From NCBI GenBank assembly GCA_946479745.1, contig CAMLGZ010000001.1:62001-126000 (forward strand): DNA of 64,000 nt. The letters are read 5' to 3'. Shown piece by piece: positions 43,673 through 51,695 of this stretch (its first letter is position 1; each line of letters begins with the position of its first letter). A model generated the notes under the pieces. It saw only the letters and a list, made by a program, of their open reading frames with translations. It was not told where the DNA came from and searched no databases. Position numbers and translations under genes: made by a program. The DNA comes from an uncultured Pseudoxanthomonas sp. GTDB lineage: Bacteria; Pseudomonadota; Gammaproteobacteria; Xanthomonadales; Xanthomonadaceae.

Positions 43673-44634
43673 TAAGGGTTTTTCCAATCGGCGAGTGCCG
43701 ATTCGAAATCGCCAGGCGTGGCCAGCGAGCGCGTATCCAGCGATTTATCGATGCGTCTGATCAGGCCGGTCAGCACCTTGCCCGGTCCGCATTCGGCGAT
43801 GCGGGTGGCGCCCTTTGCGGCCAATGCCAGAGTGCAATCGGTCCAGCGCACCGGCTGATAGAGCTGCCGCACCAGGGCGTCGCGCAGCTCGTCGATACCC
43901 TCATGCACCTGCGCATCCACGTTCTGTACGACAGGCAGCGTCGGCGCCTGCCAGGACATGCCGCGCATGGCCTCGGCCAGCCGATTGGCGGCTTCGCGCA
44001 TCAGTGGCGTATGCGAGGGCACGCTGACCGCCAGCTTGACCACTTTGCGCACGCCACGCTCGTTCAACAGCGCGATCGCGCGATCGACCGCATCGGTATC
44101 GCCGCCGATGACGATCTGCCCGGGAGAGTTGTAATTGGCCGGCACCACGACCTGGCTTGCCGAGGCCTGCGCGCAGACTTCGGCGACAAGATCGTCATCG
44201 GCGCCCAGCACCGCGGCCATCGCACCGACGCCGGCGGGCGCGGCATCCTGCATCAGTTGTCCGCGCAGGCGCACCAGATGCGCGCCATCGTGCAGCGTTA
44301 GTGCGCCAGCGGCGACCAATGCGGTGTACTCGCCAAGGCTGTGCCCGGCCAACAGGGCCGGCGTGGCACCCGCCTGTTGCTGCCAAGCACGCCAGACGGC
44401 GATCCCGGCGGCGAGCAATGCGGGCTGGGTGTACTCGGTGCGGTTGAGCATTTCTTCCGGTCCGCCCTGTGACAAGGCCCACAGGTCGACACCGGCGCCA
44501 TCGGAGGCTTCGGCGAAAGTCTCGCGCACCACCGGATGCATTTCCGCCAATTCCGCCAGCATGGCCAGCGATTGGGAACCCTGCCCCGGAAAAACGAAGG
44601 CAAGCGATGCATCGGCAGTTTGGGATGGGGTCAC
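43672..44634 (-). CDS. fabD: Malonyl-CoA:ACP transacylase
   Basis: 320 residues. FVFPGQGSQSLAML at the N-terminus, catalytic serine in LAGHSLGEYTALVAAGA, histidine in SVPSHTPLM, QNVDAQ and ECGPGKVLTGLIRR. It loads malonate onto ACP. The start is a GTG at 44634, giving MTPSQTADASLAFVFPG. Unlike the tight fabHDG spacing in E. coli, 344 bases separate it from fabH, holding an oppositely oriented small gene and two perfect inverted repeats, so it may have its own promoter. Confidence 0.95.
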   Translation of the reverse strand: MTPSQTADASLAFVFPGQGSQSLAMLAELAEMHPVVRETFAEASDGAGVDLWALSQGGPEEMLNRTEYTQPALLAAGIAVWRAWQQQAGATPALLAGHSLGEYTALVAAGALTLHDGAHLVRLRGQLMQDAAPAGVGAMAAVLGADDDLVAEVCAQASASQVVVPANYNSPGQIVIGGDTDAVDRAIALLNERGVRKVVKLAVSVPSHTPLMREAANRLAEAMRGMSWQAPTLPVVQNVDAQVHEGIDELRDALVRQLYQPVRWTDCTLALAAKGATRIAECGPGKVLTGLIRRIDKSLDTRSLATPGDFESALADWKNP

Positions 44635-44665
44635 TCGCGCAATCCGTTATGGCTCGGCGCGCATC

Positions 44666-44705
44666 ATACGGGCGAACCGGCCGCACCGTCTGTACTCGCC
44701 CGTAT
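44666..44705. promoter_or_regulatory. Perfect 10-bp inverted repeat upstream of fabD
   Basis: ATACGGGCGA (44666-44675) and TCGCCCGTAT (44696-44705), with a 20-base spacer. A leftward -10-like TATGAT (44668-44663) overlaps the left arm, so a factor bound here could control fabD. No -35 match is strong. Confidence 0.45.
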
Positions 44706-44706
44706 C

Positions 44707-44754
44707 GTGAAGTGATCGCGGCGCGAAAAAAACCGCGCAGATCCATCACTTCAC
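44707..44754. promoter_or_regulatory. Second perfect 10-bp inverted repeat upstream of fabD
   Basis: GTGAAGTGAT (44707-44716) and ATCACTTCAC (44745-44754). Between them CGCGG and CCGCG can pair around a seven-A tract. It starts one base after the preceding inverted repeat. It may be an operator, an attenuator-like hairpin or a repeat element. Confidence 0.45.
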
Positions 44755-44810
44755 CGTTACCTGCCCGTTGCTCAGATAGCGGCACCACCGCAGCGGCAGG
44801 AGCGACTGGC

Positions 44811-44963
44811 ATGATCCGCAAATTGGCGTCGGGCGAGTTCCGCCTGTATTCGCGCAAGCAAGATCCGGCCACCGGGAAGCGACGCAATCTGGGTACGTTC
44901 AAGACCCGTGCCGCTGCCGAAAAACACGAACGCGAGGTGCAGTATTTCAAGCGCCACGCCTGA
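44811..44963 (+). CDS. Small basic protein, 50 aa, integrase-arm-like motif
   Basis: ATG at 44811 has AGGAG eleven bases upstream (44799-44803). The protein starts MIRKLASGEFRLYSRKQDPA and contains GKRRNLGTFKTRAAAEKHER and VQYFKRHA. The pattern of a basic beta hairpin, LGTFKT and AAEKHERE recalls the AP2/Arm-type DNA-binding N-terminus of tyrosine integrases and a widespread family of about 50-residue proteobacterial proteins of unknown function. It is on the + strand between fabH and fabD, both on the - strand, so it lies antisense within the fab cluster. DNA or RNA binding is inferred only from the motif and charge. Confidence 0.75.
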   Translation: MIRKLASGEFRLYSRKQDPATGKRRNLGTFKTRAAAEKHEREVQYFKRHA

Positions 44964-44978
44964 GCGCGGCGTGGGGCC

Positions 44979-45974
44979 TCAATAGCGCAGCAGCGCCGAG
45001 CCCCAGGTGAAGCCGCCGCCGAAGGCCTCCAGCAACAGCAGTTGGCCGCGCTGCACGCGACCCGAACGCACCGCCTCGTCCAGCGCCAGCGGCACCGAAC
45101 CGGAAGAGGTGTTGCCATGCCTGTCGACGGTGACCACCACGCGATCCATCGGCATTTCCAGGCGTTTGGCCGTGGCTTCGATGATGCGCAGATTGGCCTG
45201 GTGCGGGATCAGCCAGTCCAGATCGTGCTTGTTCAGGCCATTGGCCTCAAGGGTTTCGTCGACCACGCTGTCCAACGCCTTGACCGCGTACTTGAAGACG
45301 TCGTTGCCCTTCATGTTGATGCGGGCACCGCAGTTGGGCTCATCGATTTTGAAACCGACGGAAACGCCGACCGGATTCCAAAGCAGCTCCTTCTTGGCGC
45401 CATCGGCGTGCAAGTGCGTGCTGAGGATGCCCGTTTCGGTGTCGGCCTTGAGCACCACCGCGCCGGCGCCGTCGCCGAACAGCACGCAGGTGGTGCGCTC
45501 GGTCCAGTCGACGATGCGGCTGAGGGTTTCGGTGCCGATGACCAGCGCGGTCTTGACGTCGCCGGAGCGGATGAACTTGTCGGCCACGCTGAGCGCGTAG
45601 ACGAACCCGGAACAGGCCGCGTTGACGTCCATCGCCGCGCAGCCGCTGATGCCCAGGCGGGCTTGGATCAGGCAGGCGGTGGACGGAAAAATCAGATCGG
45701 GTGTAGTGGTGCCGACCACGATCATGTCGATCTCGGACGCATCCACGCCCGCCGCTTCCAGCGCGCGCAATGCGGCGTAGTAGCCCAGATCGCCCGAAGT
45801 TTCGCCTTCGGCTGCGATGTGGCGCTCGCGAATGCCGGTGCGGCTGCGGATCCACTCGTCGCTGGTATCGACCTGTTTGGCCAAGTCGTCGTTGGTCAGC
45901 AGTTTTTCGGGCAGGTAACTGCCTGTACCGGCGATACGGGCATACACGCGCCCGTTCGAATCACGCTCGCTCAT
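44979..45974 (-). CDS. fabH: 3-oxoacyl-ACP synthase III (KAS III)
   Basis: 331 residues. Catalytic cysteine in [16 protein letters not shown], histidine in [11 protein letters not shown] and asparagine in [15 protein letters not shown]. It starts fatty acid synthesis by condensing an acyl-CoA with malonyl-ACP. rpmF ends 86 bases upstream, with no plsX between. A start at 45974 ([20 protein letters not shown]) fits the family. Confidence 0.96.
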   Translation of the reverse strand: MSERDSNGRVYARIAGTGSYLPEKLLTNDDLAKQVDTSDEWIRSRTGIRERHIAAEGETSGDLGYYAALRALEAAGVDASEIDMIVVGTTTPDLIFPSTACLIQARLGISGCAAMDVNAACSGFVYALSVADKFIRSGDVKTALVIGTETLSRIVDWTERTTCVLFGDGAGAVVLKADTETGILSTHLHADGAKKELLWNPVGVSVGFKIDEPNCGARINMKGNDVFKYAVKALDSVVDETLEANGLNKHDLDWLIPHQANLRIIEATAKRLEMPMDRVVVTVDRHGNTSSGSVPLALDEAVRSGRVQRGQLLLLEAFGGGFTWGSALLRY

Positions 45975-46060
45975 GCCCGCTCCTGCTGCTGGCCCATGCC
46001 GGGCCGGGGAAACTCACTGCAGATTTCAACCGACGCGCGCCCGCAGGACGCGCGGCCGGA

Positions 46061-46258
46061 TCAATCTTCGTCGGAGACGACGTCGGCCTTGGTCGCGATG
46101 ACCTTCTTGCCGCGGTAGTAGCCGTCCGCAGTGACGTGGTGACGGACGTGGGTCTCGCCGCTGGTCGGATCGGTGGCCAGCTGCTTGGCGGTCAGGCTGT
46201 CGTGCGAACGACGCTGGCCACGACGGGACGGGGTGACGCGGGATTTCTGCACTGCCAT
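46061..46258 (-). CDS. rpmF: Ribosomal protein L32
   Basis: 65 residues: [20 protein letters not shown] at the N-terminus, then the basic, conserved core [20 protein letters not shown]. No zinc-finger cysteines, as in E. coli L32. It is downstream of yceD and upstream of fabH, a linkage known across proteobacteria. Confidence 0.96.
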   Translation of the reverse strand: MAVQKSRVTPSRRGQRRSHDSLTAKQLATDPTSGETHVRHHVTADGYYRGKKVIATKADVVSDED

Positions 46259-46324
46259 GGTATTGCTCCGAACTGATTCGCTTTATTGCGTGTTTGTTGA
46301 TGTTGCCGACCACCCTGTGGGAGA

Positions 46325-46834
46325 TCAGTTTTTCTTCAGTGAACCCAGCGCCGCGAACGGGCTGGCTTTCGCCAATTCTTGTTCCGGAATGGGCCATTCG
46401 CGATCTACTGCGACGGATTCCGGATTCACCGGCACTGCGGGAACCGCCAGCACCAACTCGTCCTCCACCAGATCCAGCGGCCGCAGCATGCCGTCTTCGG
46501 GCACCAGCAGCGCTTCGTAATCCGGCGGCAATGCCGCTTCTTCGGCTTCGTCCCGGATCAACCCCAGGCGTTGCACCACATGCACCGGAAGCAGGAACCG
46601 TTGCAGGCTGCGCTGGCATTCCAGCGGCAACGCCGTATCGATCCGCAACTCCGCGTAAGCCACCTTGAGCAAGGGGTCGCTGTCGAACTGCAGGGCGAAA
46701 TCGACTTCGCCTTCGGTATCGAACAGCAGGTCCCGCACGCGCGTCAGCGAAGACAGCGGCGCCCGACCTTCGAAACTCCGCCTGGCCGCAACCATGCGCC
46801 AAACATCCATTATCTCGGGCACGTTCACGGACAT
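46325..46834 (-). CDS. yceD: YceD/DUF177 family protein
   Basis: 169 residues from the ATG at 46834. Typical DUF177 features: VDFALQFDSDPLLKVAYAEL, ECQRSLQRFLLPV and PEDGMLRPLDLVEDELVLAV, ending KASPFAALGSLKK. YceD proteins are linked to 23S rRNA accumulation or ribosome assembly and lie next to rpmF. The longer frame upstream to 47116 is antisense to yceF. It is divergent from yceF, as in E. coli. Confidence 0.93.
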   Translation of the reverse strand: MSVNVPEIMDVWRMVAARRSFEGRAPLSSLTRVRDLLFDTEGEVDFALQFDSDPLLKVAYAELRIDTALPLECQRSLQRFLLPVHVVQRLGLIRDEAEEAALPPDYEALLVPEDGMLRPLDLVEDELVLAVPAVPVNPESVAVDREWPIPEQELAKASPFAALGSLKKN

Positions 46835-46959
46835 AAGCCGCTGAATATTAAGGATGCCGGGCCGAGCTGTCAAACCCGGGAACGCCGCCACGATAAGGTT
46901 TGCCGGTCCTGGCGGGCGCCGGCAGAATGCCCGGCCCGCCGTGAAGGCCCGCTCCCACT

Positions 46960-47544
46960 GTGAATGCGCCCATGCCGCTGATTCTGGCCTCGACCTCCCG
47001 CTACCGCCGCGAACTGCTGGAACGGCTGCGGCTGCCCTTCCACATCGCCCGGCCCGACGTGGACGAAGCCCCGTTACCCGGGGAAACTCCGCCAGCGCTG
47101 GCTCGCAGACTGGCACGGGCCAAGGCGAGCGCCATTGTCGCCCAGCATCCCGAGGCCTGGATCATCGGCTCCGACCAGGTGGCCGCATTGGACGCGCAGC
47201 CATTGGGAAAGCCGGAAACCCGCGAAAACGCCCTCGCCCAACTCGGCGCCATGTCCGGGCGGGAGATCGCCTTCCATACTGCGGTTTGCCTGTTGCGGGG
47301 AGACGAGCCGGCGCTGGAGGCGATGGACGTTACCCGAGTGCGTTTCCGCGATCTGCAGGTCGGGGAGATCGAGCGTTATGTCGATGCCGAGCAACCGCTG
47401 GATTGCGCAGGCAGCTTCAAAAGCGAAGGCCTGGGTATCGCGTTGTTCGAGCACATCGAATCCAAAGACCCCACGGCTTTGGTCGGCCTGCCTTTGATCG
47501 CGCTCTCCAACATGCTGCGCAAGGCCGGATTCACGCTGCCCTGA
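46960..47544 (+). CDS. Maf-like nucleotide pyrophosphatase, YceF subfamily
   Basis: 194 residues from the GTG at 46960 (190 from the ATG at 46972). Maf motifs: LILASTSRYRRELLERL, the catalytic region IIGSDQVAALD, and SFKSEGLGIALFEHIESKDP. The combination ASTSRYRR and IGSDQV places it in the YceF group, which hydrolyses 7-methyl-GTP in E. coli. Divergent from yceD-rpmF, as in E. coli, and convergent with the GT39 gene. Confidence 0.92.
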   Translation: MNAPMPLILASTSRYRRELLERLRLPFHIARPDVDEAPLPGETPPALARRLARAKASAIVAQHPEAWIIGSDQVAALDAQPLGKPETRENALAQLGAMSGREIAFHTAVCLLRGDEPALEAMDVTRVRFRDLQVGEIERYVDAEQPLDCAGSFKSEGLGIALFEHIESKDPTALVGLPLIALSNMLRKAGFTLP

Positions 47545-47572
47545 AGGTATCCGGCTGAAGATATCCGGCTGG

Positions 47573-49429
47573 TTATTCCTTCAAATCCAGGGGCTGCTCC
47601 GACCAGTCTTCCACGCTGCCGTCCTGCCCGTGCAATCGCAATCCCAGCCAGTGCCGGCCGGGCTTTGCGGCGGTCAGGTCCAGATCGGCGCTGAAACCGA
47701 CCGCCGGGTGATTGGGATCGGTGGAGATTTTCCAGTACGCCGCGGTTCCGCCACTGGGCAGTCCGTAACGCGCCTTGGCCACGGGCTTGCCGTCCAGCAG
47801 CACATCCACTCCCTTCAACCCCACGCCATCCTTGAACGCCCAGCCGGCGACCTGGAATTTCCTGCCGGTCGAGGCTTTGCTCTCGGGCGTGTCGATCCAG
47901 GCGAATGCGGGAAGCGTACAAGCGCCCTTGCTTCTTTTCGCAGGTAGCGCGAACAACAGGAAACGCTGGTGGCCATGATCCACGTTGACCACGCGCGGCG
48001 GCGGCAGCGGACCCACTTTTCTACATAACTGGTGGTAATACGCCAGCAGCGACTTGTATTGCACATCGCCGGTTCCCACCACCAGCAAGGCCGGTGCGCT
48101 GCGACTGCCGTCGCTTTGCAGCTTCCACAATCTCAGCTGCGGCGCGCGCCCGTGCTTCTGGTTGAGCGGGTGGTCGAGCACAGGGATGCGCGGATCGTCG
48201 AGCGCGAACCCCAACTCGGCTCCCGACTTGAAGTTGTCGGCCAGCAGCGTGGTGCCCGGCGGCAACCTGGCCCGCTCTTCGCGCACGGCGGCCGTCAGCG
48301 CTTCCCAGCCTGCGAAGTTGGCCGGATAGAACTTTTCCGCCGCGAACCGCTCGCGCCACTGCGGCGTGGACAGCACCAGGTAATAGCCCAAGACCGCCAG
48401 CAATCCGGCACCGCTCAGAATCCAGGTGGCGATACGCAAACCACGCGGCCATTCCCGCAACAACGCCGGCACCGCGATCAGCAGCGGCAGATAACCCGGC
48501 AAGGGCCAGTGGAAACTGACCCGTTCCACATCGGCGAAAAAACCCAGTAGAAAGAAAGCGAGAGTGGAGACGCCGCCCAACAGCCCGAAATAGCGCCATT
48601 GCGCCGGCATTCCGTCGCCCGTGCGGAACGAGCGCACGAACACCTGGATCAAGGCGAAGAACAGCAACGGCGTGACCAGCCCCGCTTGCACCACCAGGAA
48701 CCACCATCCGGTGGACTGGAACGCCCAGGGGTGTCGATCGACGAGCTGGAAGCGCAAGCCGGCGTCGGCGTTTTCCAGATTCCAAGCCACCAGTGGCGTC
48801 CACGCAGCCACACCCACCGCCAGCGCCACCCATACGCGCGGATCGCGCAGCACGCGCCTGCCCTGCGGCAACAGCGCCAATGCGATCAGCCCCACGCCGA
48901 TCACGCCAATGAATCGGTAATGGCTCAAGGCGCCGATGGTCAGACCCAGCGCCAGCTCGAAGGCCGAGGCGGCGTCGACCTCGCGCAGCAGGCGCGCGCC
49001 CGCATCCAGGCACAGCACCGTAGCGAAAGCCATCGGCACATCCGGCAACGCCAGGATGCCCAGACTGCCCGCCAGCGGCATCAGTACGACCAGACTTCCT
49101 GCGCGCCAGCCGGCCGCTTCGCCGAACCAACGGCTGGCGATATGGGTGATCAGCCACGGCAGCAATGCCGCCAGCAACAGGAACGGCGCGCGCAAGGCGA
49201 GCAAATGCTGGCCGCCGATCTCGGTCCCCAGCCGGGTCATCCACGCGGTCAGCCCCGGGAGATCGGAGTAGGCGGCGGCGAAATGCCGGCCTTCCTGCCA
49301 GTAGAACGCCTCGTCCACGAACAACGGCAGGCGCGCCGCGATCAAAAGCTTGATCGCGGTCACCACCGCCCACAGCAACAGGAAGATACGTTGCGCGCGC
49401 CGTACGTCTTGCATTCTTTCGTCCCGCAT
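47573..49429 (-). CDS. GT39/ArnT-like membrane glycosyltransferase
   Basis: 618 residues with about ten to twelve membrane segments in the first 400 residues. The acidic catalytic motif of GT-C enzymes is LPLFVDEAFYWQEGRHFAAA near residue 35, and the segment SDLPGLTAWM that follows resembles PMT-family enzymes. The C-terminal roughly 220 residues form a soluble periplasmic region ending in a beta-sandwich-like domain (GRKFQVAGWAFKDGVGLKGV). It should transfer a sugar from a polyprenyl-phosphate donor on the periplasmic side; whether the target is lipid A, protein or another glycan is not clear. Divergent from the moxR operon; starts 38 bases apart. Confidence 0.85.
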   Translation of the reverse strand: MRDERMQDVRRAQRIFLLLWAVVTAIKLLIAARLPLFVDEAFYWQEGRHFAAAYSDLPGLTAWMTRLGTEIGGQHLLALRAPFLLLAALLPWLITHIASRWFGEAAGWRAGSLVVLMPLAGSLGILALPDVPMAFATVLCLDAGARLLREVDAASAFELALGLTIGALSHYRFIGVIGVGLIALALLPQGRRVLRDPRVWVALAVGVAAWTPLVAWNLENADAGLRFQLVDRHPWAFQSTGWWFLVVQAGLVTPLLFFALIQVFVRSFRTGDGMPAQWRYFGLLGGVSTLAFFLLGFFADVERVSFHWPLPGYLPLLIAVPALLREWPRGLRIATWILSGAGLLAVLGYYLVLSTPQWRERFAAEKFYPANFAGWEALTAAVREERARLPPGTTLLADNFKSGAELGFALDDPRIPVLDHPLNQKHGRAPQLRLWKLQSDGSRSAPALLVVGTGDVQYKSLLAYYHQLCRKVGPLPPPRVVNVDHGHQRFLLFALPAKRSKGACTLPAFAWIDTPESKASTGRKFQVAGWAFKDGVGLKGVDVLLDGKPVAKARYGLPSGGTAAYWKISTDPNHPAVGFSADLDLTAAKPGRHWLGLRLHGQDGSVEDWSEQPLDLKE

Positions 49430-49467
49430 ATGTCGTTAGACTTCCTTGAAAAGAACCCGGAAAAACG

Positions 49468-50421
49468 ATGCTCGCCCAGCCGCCTGCACATGAAATGCTA
49501 ACCGATGCGTTGCATACGGCCCTGAAGTCCGCGCAACAGCAGGTCAACTCGCTGGTGCTGGGCAAGCCCCAGGAAGTCCGCCTGGCGTTCGTGGCGCTGC
49601 TTTCCGGGGGGCATATCCTGATCGAGGATCTCCCCGGCCTGGGCAAGACCACTTTGGCCCATGCATTGGCTGCGACACTCGGGCTGGGCTTCCAACGGGT
49701 GCAGTTCACTTCGGATCTGTTGCCAGCCGATGTCCTGGGTGTGTCGGTGTACGACGCGCAGTCGCGGCAGTTCCAGTTCCATCCCGGTCCGGTCTTCACT
49801 CACGTGCTGCTGGCCGACGAAATCAACCGCGCGCCGCCACGGACCCAAAGCGCGCTGCTGGAAGCCATGGCCGAGCACCAGGTCACCCTGGACGGCATGA
49901 CCCGGCCGCTGCCGGATCCTTTCTTCGTCATCGCCACCCAGAACCCGGTGGATCTGTCGGGCACTTATCCGCTGCCGGATTCGCAACTGGACCGCTTCCT
50001 GCTGCGGCTGACTTTGGGCTATCCGAATGCGGAATCGGAGCGTGCGCTGCTGGCGGGGGATGATCGCCGCGAGCTGATCGCCCGCGCCGAACCGTTGCTG
50101 TCCAGCGACGACGTGCTGGCGCTGCGCACCGCGGTGAACCGGGTGCATGCCAGCGCAGCGCTGGTGGACTACGTGCAGGCATTGATGGCCCGCAGCCGCC
50201 AGCATCCGGGCGTGCGCGTGGGCCTGTCGCCGCGCGCCGGCATCGCGCTGCTGCGCGCGGCGCGCGCCTATGCCTTGCTGCTGGGGCGGCACCATGTGCT
50301 GCCGGAAGACGTGCAGGCGCTGTTTTCGGCGGTGGCCGCGCATCGGTTGGTCGCCGAAGCGGAGGCTTCGTCCACCGCTGCGCTGGCTAAATCCATACTG
50401 CATGCGGTGGCTGTGGACTAA
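49468..50421 (+). CDS. MoxR-family AAA+ ATPase
   Basis: 317 residues. Walker A is ILIEDLPGLGKTTLAHALAA, Walker B LLADEINRAPPRTQSALLEA, with TQNP and QLDRF as sensor and arginine-finger regions and a C-terminal lid. MoxR proteins act as chaperones with VWA or DUF58 partners. DUF58 and transglutaminase genes follow, the common moxR-DUF58-TgpA operon. A 263-bp inverted-repeat element starts one base after its TAA, between it and the DUF58 gene. Confidence 0.94.
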   Translation: MLAQPPAHEMLTDALHTALKSAQQQVNSLVLGKPQEVRLAFVALLSGGHILIEDLPGLGKTTLAHALAATLGLGFQRVQFTSDLLPADVLGVSVYDAQSRQFQFHPGPVFTHVLLADEINRAPPRTQSALLEAMAEHQVTLDGMTRPLPDPFFVIATQNPVDLSGTYPLPDSQLDRFLLRLTLGYPNAESERALLAGDDRRELIARAEPLLSSDDVLALRTAVNRVHASAALVDYVQALMARSRQHPGVRVGLSPRAGIALLRAARAYALLLGRHHVLPEDVQALFSAVAAHRLVAEAEASSTAALAKSILHAVAVD

Positions 50422-50684
50422 GGCCTGTTAACGCTATTGGGATAGGCCACGCCGCCCCTGAGTGCGTATGGGGCAAGGAAGAATGAGGAAATGTATGCCG
50501 ATACATGCCCGAATGATGACGCAGCCCCGTGCGCACTCAGGGGCGGCCCTTCGGGTTGCGCCGCCGCGGCCGCCAGACGCTCGCGCGCGGCTTGAACAGG
50601 CCACCAGCCTGCCGCAGCGCCACGCACAAACGCCTGACGGTCGCGGTGGCGCAACGTGACCTATCCCAATAGCGTTAACAGGCC
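50422..50684. mobile_element. 263-bp MITE-like element with 25-bp terminal and two internal inverted repeats
   Basis: Perfect 25-bp terminal inverted repeats 50422-50446 (GGCCTGTTAACGCTATTGGG...) and 50660-50684. Inside are a perfect 16-bp inverted repeat (50451-50466 with 50532-50547, GCCGCCCCTGAGTGCG) and an 18-bp one with two mismatches (50555-50572 with 50638-50655). The first internal arm encloses a small hairpin (ATGTATGCCGATACAT, 50491-50506). The whole can fold as a three-way junction. CTA occurs at both sides, but an extra A on the left breaks a simple target duplication. No transposase is coded. Confidence 0.75.
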
Positions 50685-50693
50685 CTAGCCGCG

Positions 50694-51695
50694 ATGCCGG
50701 CCACCCCACGCGAACGCCTGGCTACGCGCTTCGCGCTGCTGGCGCGCCCGCGCGCGGCCGAAACGCTGCCGGTGAAGCTGGACCGGCGCCGGGTCTATGT
50801 ATTGCCCTCCCGCTTCGGGCTCTTTTTCGGCGCGCTGCTGTTGGCCATGCTGCTGGGCGCGCTCAACTACAACAACAATCCTGCCTTGCTGCTCGCGTTG
50901 CTGTTGGGCGCTACCGCGTTGGCGAGCCTCATCGCGGCGCACTTGCAACTGTCGGGGTTGCGCATCGATGCGATTTCGGCCGAGCCTGTCGCTGCGGGCA
51001 ATCCGCTGCAGATGCATATCGCGCTTTCGGCCAAAGACGCCCGCACCCGGCGCGGCCTGCAATTGCGCTACGGAGAAAACCGGACCAGCGCAACGCTGCC
51101 GGCCAGCGAACCCACAGCGGTCACTTTATCGGTGGACACGCAACGACGCGGCTGGCTGGATTTGGGCCGTATCCGCATTTCCACCACCCAGCCGCTCGGC
51201 TTGGCCCTGGCGTGGGCATGGGTCTGGCCCGATCAACCGATGCTGGTTTATCCCGTGCCGGAGACGCAAGGTCCGCCGTTGCCCTTGGGCGACGGCAGTG
51301 CCAGCCATGCGCGCCTCAATCCCGCCGGCGACGACGTGCATCATTTGCGCAGCTACCGCGCGGGCGACCCGCGCCGAGCCATTGCCTGGAAGCCTTCCGC
51401 CCGCCGCGATTCACTGATGGTGCGCGAATACGAGCAGCCGCTTGCGGTCGAAGTCAGTCTTGATTGGCGGACGCTGGCGCCGCTTGCCGTCGAGCAGCGC
51501 ATCAGCCGGCTTGCCCACTGGGTGGATCTGGCCGAGCGCGAAGGACGTCGCTATCGCCTGTTTCTGCCCGGACAGCCGGTGCTGGGACCTGGGCAGGGAC
51601 TTGCGCATCGCCACCTCTGCCTGCGTGCGTTGTCGTTGTTGCCGCATGGCGACGAGCTTCCGCGTGGCGGGCGTCCACAAAGCAATGGCCACTGA
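50694..51695 (+). CDS. DUF58 domain membrane protein
   Basis: 333 residues. Two membrane segments near the N-terminus (FGLFFGALLLAMLLGAL and LLLALLLGATALASLIA). The DUF58 core motif is HHLRSYRAGDPRRAIAWKPS, followed by a VWA-like fold lacking a full MIDAS. It is the usual partner of MoxR in the inner membrane; its molecular role is not settled. The ATG starts 9 bases after the inverted-repeat element, and the end overlaps the transglutaminase gene by 11 bases. Confidence 0.92.
   Translation: MPATPRERLATRFALLARPRAAETLPVKLDRRRVYVLPSRFGLFFGALLLAMLLGALNYNNNPALLLALLLGATALASLIAAHLQLSGLRIDAISAEPVAAGNPLQMHIALSAKDARTRRGLQLRYGENRTSATLPASEPTAVTLSVDTQRRGWLDLGRIRISTTQPLGLALAWAWVWPDQPMLVYPVPETQGPPLPLGDGSASHARLNPAGDDVHHLRSYRAGDPRRAIAWKPSARRDSLMVREYEQPLAVEVSLDWRTLAPLAVEQRISRLAHWVDLAEREGRRYRLFLPGQPVLGPGQGLAHRHLCLRALSLLPHGDELPRGGRPQSNGH

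Noticed and set aside
50418..50654. 78-codon reverse frame through the inverted-repeat element
   Set aside because: It starts with TTG in the element, has no ribosome site, and its composition follows the palindromes. It could be coding if conserved among other copies, but I cannot show this.
50418..50687. CTA flanks as a target-site duplication of the element
   Set aside because: CTA stands on both sides, but an extra A separates it from the left terminal repeat, so it is not an exact duplication and three bases can match by chance.
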